A stretch of DNA of 64,000 nt from the NCBI GenBank assembly GCA_944323485.1, contig CALUSR010000006.1:1-64000 (forward strand), given 5' to 3'. This document shows positions 15,103 through 24,832 of this stretch, piece by piece; the first letter of the stretch is position 1; every line of letters begins with the position of its first letter. Both the position numbers and the translations under genes were made by a program. Source of the stretch: Candidatus Gastranaerophilales bacterium. Lineage in GTDB: Bacteria > Cyanobacteriota > Vampirovibrionia > Gastranaerophilales > CAJFVJ01. The notes below the pieces were generated by a model, which was not told where the DNA came from, searched no databases, and was given only the letters and a program-made list of their open reading frames with translations.

Positions 15103-16863
15103 ATGCATAAAATATTAATAATCGAAGAAAAAGAAGAATACTCAAAAATCATAAGACAAATGCTTCCATATAATGACTATGAAATATTCTCATCTTATAC
15201 AACTTATAAAACTATGGATATGCTGAGCAACTTTGCATTCAATCTGATAGTTTTTGATTTAAATACAGATAAAATATCATCAAATGATATTTTGAACTTT
15301 ATAAAATCCTCCCCTAAGCTGAAAAATATCCCTACTCTCGCAATAAGTGATACAGAAGAAACTGAATTTGACTATTTTATACAAAAACCCGTAAACTGCA
15401 CCGATTTGAAAGAGGCAATAAAAAATAACATCAAAAAACAAAAAATAACAAACATCCTCGTTGTTGACGACAACCCTATGAACGCAGAATTGATGAAAGA
15501 AGCATGCGAACAAATAGGATATAACGTAAATTGTCTGGATAAAGGAACTGATGTCCTGCCGGCTCTCGAAGAAAAAGATTATGACCTGATTCTCCTTGAT
15601 ATAATGATGCCCGGCATGAGCGGATATGATGTCATTAACCTCATAAAAAGCAACAAACACCTTAGTCATATTCCGATTATTTTTGTCAGTGCACTGAATA
15701 CAACAAAAAATATCGTCAAAGGCTTGGACTCAGGCTCATATGACTATATAACAAAACCTTTTAACATTGATGAACTTCAGGCAAAAGTCAGAAATACAAT
15801 CAGAACAAAAGAACTGCAGGATAAACTGATGGTAAAAAACAACCTGCTCGAAAAAATTTATACTTACAGCACTGATGCTATCATCACCGTTGACGCAGAG
15901 TTCAGAATAAAATCCTGCAGCGATATATTCTGCAAATGGATAGAAAAAGAAGAAGAATTCCTAAAAGACAAAGTTCTCTGGGATATAATCAAAAATCCCC
16001 TGCCTCCTCATCATCAATATCTTGATGAAATACCTGCCTCAGATATAGAACTCAAAGAAAAACTTATGACTCTATCAATGAAGGGCTCGGCTTTTAAAAA
16101 CTCAAAAGACGAAACAGACGGTTACATAATTGTTTTGAGAGATGTAACAAATGAACGAGAAGCGGAAAAACAAAAGGAAACATTTATCGCAACACTGACG
16201 CATGATCTCAAAACACCTGTAAGAGCTGAAATTAGGGCAATGGAACTTTTGTTAAATAACAAATTCGGAGAAATATCTCAAGACCAAAGAGAACTCATCT
16301 CTGAAATTCTTCGCTCATCAAATTATATGTTTTCGATGATTGATTCTCTCCTGACAAAATACAAGTATGAAAACGGAGAAATATCTCTCAAAAAAGAACC
16401 TATAAACCTGAATGAACTTATAAAAACCTGCTGCAGCGAGTTGAAAATAATTGCGGAAGAGAAAAACCAGACCATATCAACACTCTTCGAAGAAGCTCCT
16501 CTTATCGCAGAAGTCGACCCTTCTGAATATAAAAGAGTAATTTCAAATATCACAATTAATGCCATAAAATCAAGCCCGCATAACAGCACAATAACAATTA
16601 AAACATCTCTTGATAAAAATAACTTCGCAAAAATTCAAATTATAGACAGAGGGGTCGGCATATCAGAAGAAAAACTTCCTTATATATTCGACAAATACGT
16701 AAGTTACAACGACAAATTCAGAGCGGTCGGAACAGGACTCGGACTCTATATCTCAAAGAAAATAGCAGAACTCCATGGCGGCAAAATAGAAGTGCAAAGC
16801 AAAGAAGGAGATGGTACTACATTCACTCTTTACACACCTGTTTCGGCAAAAATTCCCGCCTAG
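15103..16863 (+). CDS. hybrid sensor histidine kinase: receiver-receiver-PAS-HisKA-HATPase
   Basis: This 586-residue cytoplasmic kinase has no membrane span. Receiver 1 (1-112) has Asp52 in VFDLN and Lys95; receiver 2 (115-233) has Asp166 in LLDIMMP and KPF at 218-220. A PAS-like segment follows (about 250-350), then the H-box with His367 in THDLKTPVRAE, then HATPase motifs N (ISNITINAIKSSP), G1 (DRGVGISEEK) and G2 (GTGLGLYISKKIAELHGG). Two receivers at the N-terminus are expected to control kinase activity rather than carry an output. GAGGGG upstream supports the ATG. No partner regulator is adjacent. Its end overlaps the convergent comM gene by four bases. Confidence 0.92.
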   Translation: MHKILIIEEKEEYSKIIRQMLPYNDYEIFSSYTTYKTMDMLSNFAFNLIVFDLNTDKISSNDILNFIKSSPKLKNIPTLAISDTEETEFDYFIQKPVNCTDLKEAIKNNIKKQKITNILVVDDNPMNAELMKEACEQIGYNVNCLDKGTDVLPALEEKDYDLILLDIMMPGMSGYDVINLIKSNKHLSHIPIIFVSALNTTKNIVKGLDSGSYDYITKPFNIDELQAKVRNTIRTKELQDKLMVKNNLLEKIYTYSTDAIITVDAEFRIKSCSDIFCKWIEKEEEFLKDKVLWDIIKNPLPPHHQYLDEIPASDIELKEKLMTLSMKGSAFKNSKDETDGYIIVLRDVTNEREAEKQKETFIATLTHDLKTPVRAEIRAMELLLNNKFGEISQDQRELISEILRSSNYMFSMIDSLLTKYKYENGEISLKKEPINLNELIKTCCSELKIIAEEKNQTISTLFEEAPLIAEVDPSEYKRVISNITINAIKSSPHNSTITIKTSLDKNNFAKIQIIDRGVGISEEKLPYIFDKYVSYNDKFRAVGTGLGLYISKKIAELHGGKIEVQSKEGDGTTFTLYTPVSAKIPA

Positions 16864-18410
16864 AATATATTGTTTGAAAAAGTCCTATACTGCAGAGCTT
16901 CTGCAAGATGCTCAAAAGATATATCTTTTGCTCCCGCCAAATCTGCTATGGTTCTCGATAGTTTCAAAATACGGTCAAAAGCTCTGCCTGATAAGTTATA
17001 GTGAGATATTGCACTCCTCATCATATTTTCGCATCTCTCATCAAGCTTGCAGTATTTTTTTATAAGCCTTATGTTCATCTGTGAATTTGTTCTGATACCA
17101 GAATTTTTGAATCGCTGTTTTTGCATTTCTCTTGCTGAGATTACTTTCAGTCTCATACTCTCTGAAGACTCATCCTGAGAAGATGAATAATCCAATAGCT
17201 CCTCTTCACTTAGACGAGGAACATCTATTTGAAGATCAATCCTGTCAAGAAGGGGACCTGATAACCTGTTTACATACCTCTGCACCTGAGAAGCAGAACA
17301 GGTGCATTGTTTCTTTGTATCTCCGAAATAACCGCACGGACATGGATTCATGGCAGCAAGCAAAATAAAATCAGCAGGATATTTCACACTGTTCATCGCT
17401 CTTGAGATGGTAACAACACCATCCTCTAACGGCTGGCGCAATACTTCAAGAACACTCCTTGGAAACTCAACAACTTCATCAAGAAACAAAACCCCATGGT
17501 GAGCAAGCGTAATTTCTCCAGGTTTCGGCGATGAGCCGCCGCCGATTATACCGGCTGATGAAGCACTGTGATGAGGAGAACGAAACGGTCTTTGAGAAAC
17601 AAGCGGTTTATCCCTGTCTATCAAACCTGATATACTATAAATCTTCGTCAGCTCTATAGCCTCATCAATTGAAAGCGGAGGGAGTATACCTGCAAAACAC
17701 TTTGAAAGAAGAGTCTTACCTGCCCCTGGGGCACCTGACATCAGGATATTATGACCTCCTGCTGCAGCAATTAATAATGCCCTCTTCGCCTTTTTTTGCC
17801 CTTTTATATCTTTGAAATCAAAATCAATATGCCGGTTCTGCAAAGAAGATAAATAACTGTCTGAATCAAATTCATAACGTGGAAGAAGCTTTGGTTCTTC
17901 AAAACAAAACATTGATACAACATCACTGAGTTTTTCAGCGGGATAAATATCAATCCCTGATACAAGCGCTGCTTCTTTTACATTATCCTCAGGCAAAATA
18001 ACAGCCTGCACCCCTCTGTTTTTAAGAGAAGCAACTATCGGTAATATACCGTTCACGGCACGCAGTCTGCCATCAAGCGATAATTCACCGCAAAAGGCAA
18101 AACCTTTTGTTTTCTCAACATCAATAACCCCGCTGCATCCGAGTATACCGACAGCCATCGGTAAATCAAACCCGCTTCCTTCCTTTTTCAAATCAGCAGG
18201 CGCCAGATTTATTACAACCTTTTTCACGGGAAAATTATAACTGCTGTTTTTTATAGCTGAACGTATTCTCTCTTTTGACTCGTTCACGGCGGCATCAGGT
18301 AAACCCACTATGCTGATACCGGGGAGCGAATTAGCCATATCAACTTCAGCGACAACTTCCACAGCTTCCAAACCCTGCAGTGCCGCCGTCAAAATATGAG
18401 ATACCGTCAT
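16860..18410 (-). CDS. comM: ComM/YifB-family Mg-chelatase-like AAA+ ATPase
   Basis: This 516-residue protein has the three-part ComM layout: an N-terminal Lon-protease-like S5 fold (about 1-170; GISIVGLPDAAVNESKERIR), an AAA+ core (about 195-400) with Walker A GAPGAGKTLL, and a C-terminal Mg-chelatase part (FDRILKLSRTIADLAG). A Cys-rich loop (MNPCPCGYFGD, CTCS) is conserved in the family. ComM is a branch-migration helicase that helps integrate incoming DNA during natural transformation. I chose ATG 18410, preceded by AAGGA, over an upstream in-frame start. It could act with the PilT-like ATPase at 39323 if this cell takes up DNA. Confidence 0.92.
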   Translation of the reverse strand: MTVSHILTAALQGLEAVEVVAEVDMANSLPGISIVGLPDAAVNESKERIRSAIKNSSYNFPVKKVVINLAPADLKKEGSGFDLPMAVGILGCSGVIDVEKTKGFAFCGELSLDGRLRAVNGILPIVASLKNRGVQAVILPEDNVKEAALVSGIDIYPAEKLSDVVSMFCFEEPKLLPRYEFDSDSYLSSLQNRHIDFDFKDIKGQKKAKRALLIAAAGGHNILMSGAPGAGKTLLSKCFAGILPPLSIDEAIELTKIYSISGLIDRDKPLVSQRPFRSPHHSASSAGIIGGGSSPKPGEITLAHHGVLFLDEVVEFPRSVLEVLRQPLEDGVVTISRAMNSVKYPADFILLAAMNPCPCGYFGDTKKQCTCSASQVQRYVNRLSGPLLDRIDLQIDVPRLSEEELLDYSSSQDESSESMRLKVISAREMQKQRFKNSGIRTNSQMNIRLIKKYCKLDERCENMMRSAISHYNLSGRAFDRILKLSRTIADLAGAKDISFEHLAEALQYRTFSNNIF

Positions 18411-18534
18411 TAATTTTTCCTTCAGATATGTAATAAAATTATTATACAAAATTATTGTTTATTTCACATATAATCATTTTAATGCTATTATAAAACTTAA
18501 AGTTAAAAGACTTGTGTGCAAAATAGGGAAAAAT

Positions 18535-20445
18535 ATGCAGCTTTTATCTGTATTGAACAACAAATTCAAAATATCTTTCAACCCTTCAAAATATGATGTA
18601 TCAACAGGCGCATTATTCAAACTTATCAGCTCTGATACAAACAAAATCGTCGCTCAGGTTGTCAACATTGAAACCTCAAATGAAGGGGAATATATCGCAA
18701 CAATGAAAGCTGTTTTTACTGAAAAAAACTCCTCCTGGAGCATTTGGAGCGGTAATATCCCGTCAAAAAACTGCATAATAAAACCCGTCGGAAAAGAAGT
18801 TTTCCAGACTCTTATGGAAAAAAATGAAGGAAGAATTCTGAATCTCGGATACATCCCTACTTATGACACTGATTTGAACATAAGTCTGTCATCAACAAAA
18901 AATATCTTTGCTCTATATGACAGCCTTCAAGATAAAAAAGATTTCATATCAAAACTACAACTTGAATTTGCATCAAAAAACGAAGAACTTGTTATTCTTG
19001 ATTTTAAGAATGATGTTGTCGGAGGGAAAAAAATTGTGGCAACAGAAGATTTCAAAATCCCTCTAAATATAGCAAACCTCAACAACATATATCTCAAAAA
19101 CATGAAAGCTGCTTCAATTGAGGCAAAAGCAGTAGTAGAAGACGTCATCTATCAAATAAAAGACTATCTAAAAAGTATAGAACAGGATTTTATCCCGTTT
19201 AGCACATTTAAATCAATCATCGATCAGGAATCTTCGCAAACTCCTGAGCTGCTGCTGTTCAAAAATGCTCTTGCAAGATATGCTGAAGCAAATATATTTG
19301 CAGATGACATAAAAGAAATACTCGAAATAAAAAAACAGCTGTCAAAAACGTTGATTACAACAATAGATTTCTCACAACTCGATAAAGAATGGCAAAAGGA
19401 ATATCTTTTGTTTGTTCTTGGAAATCTTGATAATACAAACATCCTGTTTGAAATAGATGAAAACTGCTTTGATGAAGAAATAAAACAATTCCTCTTCATC
19501 AAAAGACCGAGCATAAAAGTATTTGCTCTTGTTAACTACAGATCGCCTCTTTCAAAAGTTGCAGTAAACATTGCACAAAATTTGATTTTATTCTCAAAAA
19601 CAAACACGATTGTAGATATGCCGGCAATGTTCAAAGAATATCTGAAATCACTTTATACAAAAGAATTTATCTTCTTCGGCGAACAGTCCAAAAATATTCC
19701 TGTTGTTGCAACAACAAATAACAATGCCATTTCAATACCTGTACCGCAGGAAGATTTGGTTTATGAAGAAGATAGCTCTATAGATTTGCTCGACGAAATT
19801 GATACTCCTGAAACGCCGGAGTTTATGTATCAAAACGAAAATGTAGAAGATATTCTCTCTGAAATTCAGGCAATATCTGACCCGCATCAACAAATACAAC
19901 CTGATAACGACAGATTAAGCGATCTTAACCTGCCTGCACCTCAAGAACAACCAGACCCTGTTCTTGAAGAAATCCAAAACGATTTTGCTCAGGCAAATCA
20001 GCAACTAAGCACGCAGGGACAAATAAATACACTCCCTTCAGACAATGTTGTTGAAGATAAAAATGAAATAAACAATGATGACTATGAAATTCTTGACTAT
20101 AATGACTTTCAAGACGAAGACGATGAGCTCTTTGCAGATGAGCAGGAAAAAGATTTAAATACAATATACAAAGCAAATCCCGAAGTAGTAGAACCTCCTT
20201 CAGAACAAGAAAATGATACAACACCTGAAATGGAAGACAATATTCCAATATACAACGTAAAATCAACACCTTCAGTAAACAGGGTCGAATACAAAGAAGG
20301 TGAAAATGTCTTACATCCGAAATACGGAACAGGTGTTATCAAAAAAATAATATCTTACGGAGATAAAAAACTTTTGAGTATAAACTTCGAAGAAGGCGGA
20401 AGAAGGCTTCTCGATCCAAATCTTGCAGAACTTAAAAAGGTCTAA
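18535..20445 (+). CDS. uncharacterised protein: possible degenerate HerA-like part plus PcrA-type C-terminal domain
   Basis: This is a 636-residue soluble protein. The N-terminal part (about 1-110) is beta-rich and followed by STKNIFALYDSLQDKKDFIS, placed where a HerA/FtsK-type ATPase would have its Walker A loop, but the GxxGxGK[ST] pattern is absent. A strand ELVILDFKND follows. Residues about 410-585 are an acidic, Gln/Asp/Glu-rich linker. The last 48 residues (GENVLHPKYGTGVIKKI to the end) closely resemble the Tudor-like C-terminus of PcrA/UvrD helicases, which binds RNA polymerase. The start at 18535 has AGGGAA upstream. I infer a DNA- or transcription-linked scaffold without ATPase activity. 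The HerA comparison is tentative; the C-terminal match is stronger. Confidence 0.7.
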   Translation: MQLLSVLNNKFKISFNPSKYDVSTGALFKLISSDTNKIVAQVVNIETSNEGEYIATMKAVFTEKNSSWSIWSGNIPSKNCIIKPVGKEVFQTLMEKNEGRILNLGYIPTYDTDLNISLSSTKNIFALYDSLQDKKDFISKLQLEFASKNEELVILDFKNDVVGGKKIVATEDFKIPLNIANLNNIYLKNMKAASIEAKAVVEDVIYQIKDYLKSIEQDFIPFSTFKSIIDQESSQTPELLLFKNALARYAEANIFADDIKEILEIKKQLSKTLITTIDFSQLDKEWQKEYLLFVLGNLDNTNILFEIDENCFDEEIKQFLFIKRPSIKVFALVNYRSPLSKVAVNIAQNLILFSKTNTIVDMPAMFKEYLKSLYTKEFIFFGEQSKNIPVVATTNNNAISIPVPQEDLVYEEDSSIDLLDEIDTPETPEFMYQNENVEDILSEIQAISDPHQQIQPDNDRLSDLNLPAPQEQPDPVLEEIQNDFAQANQQLSTQGQINTLPSDNVVEDKNEINNDDYEILDYNDFQDEDDELFADEQEKDLNTIYKANPEVVEPPSEQENDTTPEMEDNIPIYNVKSTPSVNRVEYKEGENVLHPKYGTGVIKKIISYGDKKLLSINFEEGGRRLLDPNLAELKKV

Positions 20446-20466
20446 CCAAATATCGGTTAAACCTTT
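20436..20466. terminator. hairpin between convergent genes
   Basis: AAAGGT-c-TAACC pairs with GGTTA-a-ACCTTT around a 7-base loop (20436-20447, 20455-20466). A short A/T-rich tract follows. It covers the stop codon of the upstream gene and could end both transcripts. Confidence 0.5.
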
Positions 20467-20493
20467 GAAAATTTAAAAAAAGCAGAATTAAAC

Positions 20494-21018
20494 TTATATT
20501 GCATACAGTTTTCTGCTTGAGTCTATTGAAAAATAATCTTTGTAACAATCAACTATATAATCAAAATCAACCTGAGATAAATTTTGCTGCGCAGAGAAAA
20601 TTGTTTTCTTCATCTCTTCTACCATATTTTCTTTTGATAAAATAGACATCTTCTGGTCATAAAGTGATAACAAAAAGACCCTGTCTTCTCCGCTGTGTTC
20701 AAAAACTTCAAAAGCTTTTTGATTGAAAAACAACGCTTCTTTCGAAGAATTTTTCATATCATAAATAAATGCAAGAGAGCTATATGCTGAAGAGGACATG
20801 GGATTTATTTCAAGCGCAAGATTAAAGGCTTTTATGGCTTCGTTATAACGACCAAGAGATAAAAGAATTTCTCCTTGCAGAATATAAGCTTTATCAAAAT
20901 GCAGCGAATGTACATTTATATCTTCTTGATTTGATACCCCAAAACTCAAATCTCTGTATAATCTTCTTTCATTTAAATCAATTATTTTATTGCTGCTTCC
21001 TAATACTGATAGTTTCAT
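20494..21018 (-). CDS. TPR-repeat protein
   Basis: This 174-residue soluble protein contains at least two tetratricopeptide units (about residues 40-110): AYILQGEILLSLGRYNEAIKAFNLALEINP, broken here by short quotes as AYILQGEILLSLGRYNEAI and FNLALEINP, then AYSSLAFIYDMKNSSKEALF. The C-terminal part is helical and unassigned. TPRs mediate protein-protein contacts; no partner is evident. The ORF starts with ATG at 21018. It lies alone between the convergent gene and the long nrdJ upstream region. Confidence 0.8.
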   Translation of the reverse strand: MKLSVLGSSNKIIDLNERRLYRDLSFGVSNQEDINVHSLHFDKAYILQGEILLSLGRYNEAIKAFNLALEINPMSSSAYSSLAFIYDMKNSSKEALFFNQKAFEVFEHSGEDRVFLLSLYDQKMSILSKENMVEEMKKTIFSAQQNLSQVDFDYIVDCYKDYFSIDSSRKLYAI

Positions 21019-21111
21019 ATCCCAGATGTTCCAAATATGTCCGATATTTTTGTTTTAATGTATTTCAATTAGAATAATAACTTTTTTGACATGTGAGGGC
21101 TATCGCTTAAC

Positions 21112-21138
21112 AGGCTTGACAAAACAAAGCTCAAGCCT
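21112..21138. promoter_or_regulatory. inverted repeat upstream of nrdJ
   Basis: AGGCTTGA (21112-21119) and TCAAGCCT (21131-21138) pair perfectly around an 11-base loop. CCTCT (21136-21140) can alternatively pair with AGAGG (21156-21160), giving two competing hairpins. It is too far from the TPR gene's start to be its terminator, and could be part of a structured leader or an unannotated RNA. Confidence 0.35.
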
Positions 21139-21232
21139 CTTTCATGCACCAATACAGAGGAAGAGCAAATTTTTTATTTCAAAAAATATTCTTTACATTT
21201 TTTAATACTAATTTCATATCCATCATGTCCAA

Positions 21233-21267
21233 TCATGAAAAGGCTCATGGTACATGCTTTTTCATGA
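21233..21267. promoter_or_regulatory. CATG-rich inverted repeat upstream of nrdJ
   Basis: TCATGAAAAG and CTTTTTCATGA form an inverted repeat (one extra T) flanking a centre that itself contains CATGGTACATG. It may be an operator or a hairpin in the long region (21019-21465) before the reductase. No NrdR box or cobalamin riboswitch consensus was recognised. The remainder of the region is AT-rich. Confidence 0.35.
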
Positions 21268-21465
21268 CTTGAAGGAATGTTAAAATACGTTAAAGATTGT
21301 TATATTGTTAAGTAAACAATGCCCGCTTCAAACAAAACACCTGAAAAAAATAAAAATATCTACAACAAATCTTAATAAGATATGTACAAAAAGCAAATAT
21401 TTGCTTATCATGTTCTAACATGTTTTAGGGATAGTTTAGCTTTCGTAAGGGGGAGGAGATACAAC

Positions 21466-23460
21466 GTGACATCGGATGTAAAAGAATTAGCTCAGTTTAG
21501 CAATAATGCAATAAAAGTACTTGAAAAAAGATACCTGAAAAGGGATATCAACGGTAATCCGACTGAAACACCTCTTGATTTATTCCACAGAGTAGCATAT
21601 GCAATAGCCTCAGCTGATTTGCAGTACGGAAAAACAGAAGCTGATGTAAAAAATCTCGAAAATCAATTTTTCAACTTCATGACTGATAAAAGCTTCATGC
21701 CAAACAGCCCTACGTTGATGAATGCAGGCAGAGAACTCGGACAGCTATCGGCATGCTTTGTGCTTCCCGTCGATGATTCTCTTGACAGCATATTCGAAAC
21801 AATAAAAAATACTGCTCTTATCCATAAAAGCGGTGGAGGAACAGGTTTTTCTTTTTCAAGATTAAGACCTAAAAATGATGTTGTAAGATCAACAATGGGT
21901 GTATCTTCAGGACCTGTTTCATTTATGGAAGTCTTTAATGCTGCAACAGAAGCAGTGAAACAAGGTGGTACAAGACGCGGAGCAAATATGGGTATTCTTC
22001 GGGTAGACCACCCTGATATATTGGACTTTATCGATGCAAAATTTGACGGCAGCAAACTCAACAACTTCAACATTTCTGTTGCCGTAACGGATAAGTTCAT
22101 GAATGCAGTCATGAACAACACTGACTACGAACTAATCCACCCAAGAACAAAAAAACCTGTCAAAAGATTGAACGCAAAACAAGTCTTCGACATCATAGTT
22201 GATCATGCCTGGAGAAACGGAGAACCGGGAATTATCTTTATCGACCAGATAAACAAATATAACCCGACTCCGAAAATAGGAGATATAGAATCAACAAATC
22301 CTTGCGGAGAAGTGCCTCTTCTTCCTTATGAGGCTTGCAACTTGGGGTCAATCAATCTTGGTAAAATGCTCAAAGAAAATGAGGAAGGAAATCTCGAAGT
22401 TGACTGGGAAAAACTTGCTTATACAACAAAACTGGCAATCCATTTCCTTGATAATGTCATCACAGTCAACAACTACCCGCTTCCTCAAATAGCAGAAATG
22501 GTCAACAACAATCGTAAAATAGGACTCGGAGTAATGGGCTGGGCAGATATGCTTATGTCTTTGGATATAGCTTACAACTCGGATGAAGGTGTTGACCTCG
22601 CATATAAAGTAATGGAATTCATAGACTACCAGTCAAAAGTTGAATCTGTTGCACTCGCAAAAGAAAGAGGAAAATTCAAAAACTTTACTGACAGCATATA
22701 CGATGGAAGAAACTTCCTCTCAGAAAAATATGCTCATCACTCAGCAGGCATGGTTTCCGATGAACAATGGAAAGAGCTCGATGAACAAATCAAACAGTAT
22801 GGTATAAGAAACGCCACAACAACATGTATAGCTCCTACGGGAACTATCAGTATGATTGCCGGAGCATCAGGAGGAATAGAACCGCTTTTTGCAATTGTAT
22901 TCATCCGTAATGTTATGGATGGTACAGAACTCATCGAAATCAATCCCATATTTGAAGATAAATGTAAAAAAGCGGGTATTTATTCAACAGAGTTAATGAG
23001 AAAAATCTCTGACAATCACGGTGCTGTTTCGCACATAGACGAAATTCCTGAAAATCTTCAAAAAGTATTTGTCACAGCTCACGATGTTGCACCAGAATGG
23101 CATGTAAAAATGCAGGCGGCTTTCCAGTTCCACAATGACAATGCCGTTTCAAAAACAGTAAACTTCAATGAATGGGCAACAAGAGAAGATATAGAAAAAA
23201 CATACTACCTTGCATTTACTTCAGGTTTGAAGGGGATTACTGTCTATAGAAACAACAGCAGGGTATTCCAGCCAATGAATGTAACAACAAAAGAAGACAA
23301 AAATAAACTGAAAATAGAAGTAAAAGAAATAAAAGACGATATCCCGACACAATCAGCAGGCGAGATGAAAGAAATAAAATGCCCCGAGTGCGGGACGCCG
23401 ATTAAATACTCGGAAGGGTGTTATATCTGCCTGAACTGCGGTCACTCAGGATGTTCATAA
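21466..23460 (+). CDS. nrdJ: adenosylcobalamin-dependent ribonucleotide reductase (class II)
   Basis: This 664-residue cytoplasmic enzyme makes deoxyribonucleotides using vitamin B12. Core motifs are [36 protein letters not shown], the catalytic [18 protein letters not shown] (Asn-Cys-Glu radical site), and [18 protein letters not shown]. The C-terminus is a zinc ribbon ([10 protein letters not shown] then [10 protein letters not shown]) supplying redox cysteines. I chose GTG 21466, directly after GGGGGAGGAG, over an in-frame ATG at 21382. B12 dependence implies cobalamin uptake or synthesis. It is monocistronic with its own terminator. An unusually long upstream region with inverted repeats suggests regulation. 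Confidence 0.95.
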   Translation: MTSDVKELAQFSNNAIKVLEKRYLKRDINGNPTETPLDLFHRVAYAIASADLQYGKTEADVKNLENQFFNFMTDKSFMPNSPTLMNAGRELGQLSACFVLPVDDSLDSIFETIKNTALIHKSGGGTGFSFSRLRPKNDVVRSTMGVSSGPVSFMEVFNAATEAVKQGGTRRGANMGILRVDHPDILDFIDAKFDGSKLNNFNISVAVTDKFMNAVMNNTDYELIHPRTKKPVKRLNAKQVFDIIVDHAWRNGEPGIIFIDQINKYNPTPKIGDIESTNPCGEVPLLPYEACNLGSINLGKMLKENEEGNLEVDWEKLAYTTKLAIHFLDNVITVNNYPLPQIAEMVNNNRKIGLGVMGWADMLMSLDIAYNSDEGVDLAYKVMEFIDYQSKVESVALAKERGKFKNFTDSIYDGRNFLSEKYAHHSAGMVSDEQWKELDEQIKQYGIRNATTTCIAPTGTISMIAGASGGIEPLFAIVFIRNVMDGTELIEINPIFEDKCKKAGIYSTELMRKISDNHGAVSHIDEIPENLQKVFVTAHDVAPEWHVKMQAAFQFHNDNAVSKTVNFNEWATREDIEKTYYLAFTSGLKGITVYRNNSRVFQPMNVTTKEDKNKLKIEVKEIKDDIPTQSAGEMKEIKCPECGTPIKYSEGCYICLNCGHSGCS

Positions 23461-23480
23461 AACTTCATAAGCCCTAAACT

Positions 23481-23514
23481 AAAGACAGCCTCTATAAAGA
23501 GGCTGTCTTTTATC
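23481..23514 (+). terminator. Rho-independent terminator of nrdJ
   Basis: A perfect 13-bp stem AAAGACAGCCTCT / AGAGGCTGTCTTT (23481-23493, 23498-23510) with loop ATAA ends in T residues. Confidence 0.92.
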
Positions 23515-23616
23515 AAATCTTTTGTAACAAAAATAATAAAAATAATATAATAATTCAAAAAAATACTCTATAATAAATATAGAAGGTTGTTGTAAAAAAA
23601 ATTTTAGGGGAAATAT

Positions 23617-24018
23617 ATGTATATTAGCCCGTTTGGAAGAAGTCTGGCACTGAGTCAATCTTTTGGAAAGACAAGGTTAGCTAACAATATTTATGAAATG
23701 AATACGGCAGAAGACAGAGCCTCTGTTCAAGGATTGTATGACATTTCCAAAAATCTTGGCATCAACGAAGATTACATGCCTATTATGCAGCAATTTTTGG
23801 CATTATCCTCTTCATCAAAGGCTAATCAACTGCCAAACGGATACAAAATCTCAGCAACAGCAACTCCGGATTTGCAAAAACCCGAAAGAATTTCTGAAAA
23901 GCCAAAAGACATCAAAGCAATTGTCGAATTTGACCCGAAAGATTCTACACGCATTCTGGCTATGCAGTGGGCACCTGGAGTCACAATCAACTATTCTTCA
24001 TACAATGACAAACAATAG
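23617..24018 (+). CDS. hypothetical protein
   Basis: This 133-residue soluble protein is not recognised. It starts MYISPFGRSLALSQSFGK after a GGGG-containing ribosome binding site (TTTTAGGGGAAATAT). The N-terminal 60 residues are helical and the C-terminal part is beta-like (AIVEFDPKDSTRILAMQWAPG). The Phe-Gly-containing leader may be a variant of the short leaders on other lineage-type proteins here. It stands alone between two terminators. Confidence 0.65.
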   Translation: MYISPFGRSLALSQSFGKTRLANNIYEMNTAEDRASVQGLYDISKNLGINEDYMPIMQQFLALSSSSKANQLPNGYKISATATPDLQKPERISEKPKDIKAIVEFDPKDSTRILAMQWAPGVTINYSSYNDKQ

Positions 24019-24050
24019 AAAAGACCTGTTTTTAACAGGTCTTTTATTTT
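24019..24050. terminator. bidirectional terminator
   Basis: AAAAGACCTGTT / AACAGGTCTTTT (24019-24030, 24034-24045) with a TTT loop and a T-rich tail sits between convergent hypothetical genes. It just reaches the stop codon of the minus-strand gene. Confidence 0.88.
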
Positions 24051-24534
24051 ATTTTGAATACTTGGAAATAGACTCAAAATATTTCTCAAGAGCTCTATAA
24101 CCATTGTAAACATCGCTTGTAATACTTACATATCTCGAAGCAACGATATATTTCAGCTCTTTAGTACGAATTTGAATAATTCTGTCAGACGCATCACGAA
24201 GACTCTTATCACGGGAATAACTCCATTTTTTCAAGAAAGATAATTCTTCGTTAATTTGTTTTATTGTCGAATATTCAAGCAAATTGAAATCATACTTTGA
24301 TAAAAACTTACGCTCTTCAAAACTGATTTTTGACTGTACGGCAGGAAAACCGAAAACTTTTTTGATAATCATATAACTGTCTGCAGCCAATCTGTGTGAC
24401 TCTGGAACACCGCTTCTTGCAAGCATGGAAGAAGTACTCAAAGTGTTGATGTTATCAAACTGCTCTGAATTTATCTCAGGTGCTCCGCTCAAATTTTTAT
24501 CCGAATAAATACTTATACTTTTTGATGAGTCCAT
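24049..24534 (-). CDS. hypothetical protein
   Basis: This 161-residue, hydrophilic, mostly helical protein has no signal peptide or membrane span. The central region (about 60-140) is rich in charged helices (FEERKFLSKYDFNLLEYS, INEELSFLKKW). No known domain is recognised. It shares a terminator with the convergent 23617 gene. The upstream flank contains the second MITE-like element. Confidence 0.6.
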   Translation of the reverse strand: MDSSKSISIYSDKNLSGAPEINSEQFDNINTLSTSSMLARSGVPESHRLAADSYMIIKKVFGFPAVQSKISFEERKFLSKYDFNLLEYSTIKQINEELSFLKKWSYSRDKSLRDASDRIIQIRTKELKYIVASRYVSITSDVYNGYRALEKYFESISKYSK

Positions 24535-24647
24535 AAGTTTCCATCCCTAAATACTACTCTCCACATCTTCGGAGTTTATACATAACTATAATAACTTAAA
24601 AAACGGAAAAACTAACCTAAAGATAACAAAACATTTACATTTTTTTT

Positions 24648-24796
24648 GGATTTATATAGCAAATTCCACAGACACTATTAAAAGTCCGTCATCCTTAGTG
24701 CTCTAGTCTGAAGAATCCTTTTTGTTTAGATACTTCGCTAACGCTCAGTATGACGTTGTTTTGAAAAATTTGGGCGGAATTTGCTATATAAATTCC
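24648..24796 (+). repeat. MITE-like inverted-repeat element, copy 2
   Basis: A 149-bp element with near-perfect terminal inverted repeats: TTTATATAGCAAATTCC at the left and GGAATTTGCTATATAA at the right, extending to about 20 bp. The interior (GTCCGTCATCC, GTTTAGATACTTCGCTA, GTATGACGTTGTTTTG) is the reverse complement of copy 1 at 1188-1334. The right end abuts the promoter of the permease operon at 24837. Confidence 0.88.
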
Positions 24797-24808
24797 ATTT
24801 TTTTTTAG

Positions 24809-24832
24809 TATAATAAACTCATCGTAAAAAGG
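24809..24832 (+). promoter_or_regulatory. -10 box and ribosome binding site of the permease operon
   Basis: A consensus TATAAT (24809-24814) lies 13 bases after the MITE-like element, and AAAAGGA (24826-24832) precedes the ATG at 24837. The -35 region would fall at the end of the mobile element (about 24786-24791), where no good match is seen. Confidence 0.5.

Noticed and set aside
21090-21180. third copy of the MITE-like element upstream of nrdJ
   Set aside because: Inverted repeats are present but neither the ends nor the interior match the two real copies.
21019-21465. cobalamin riboswitch before nrdJ
   Set aside because: The B12-box and the other conserved cobalamin riboswitch segments are not recognisable.
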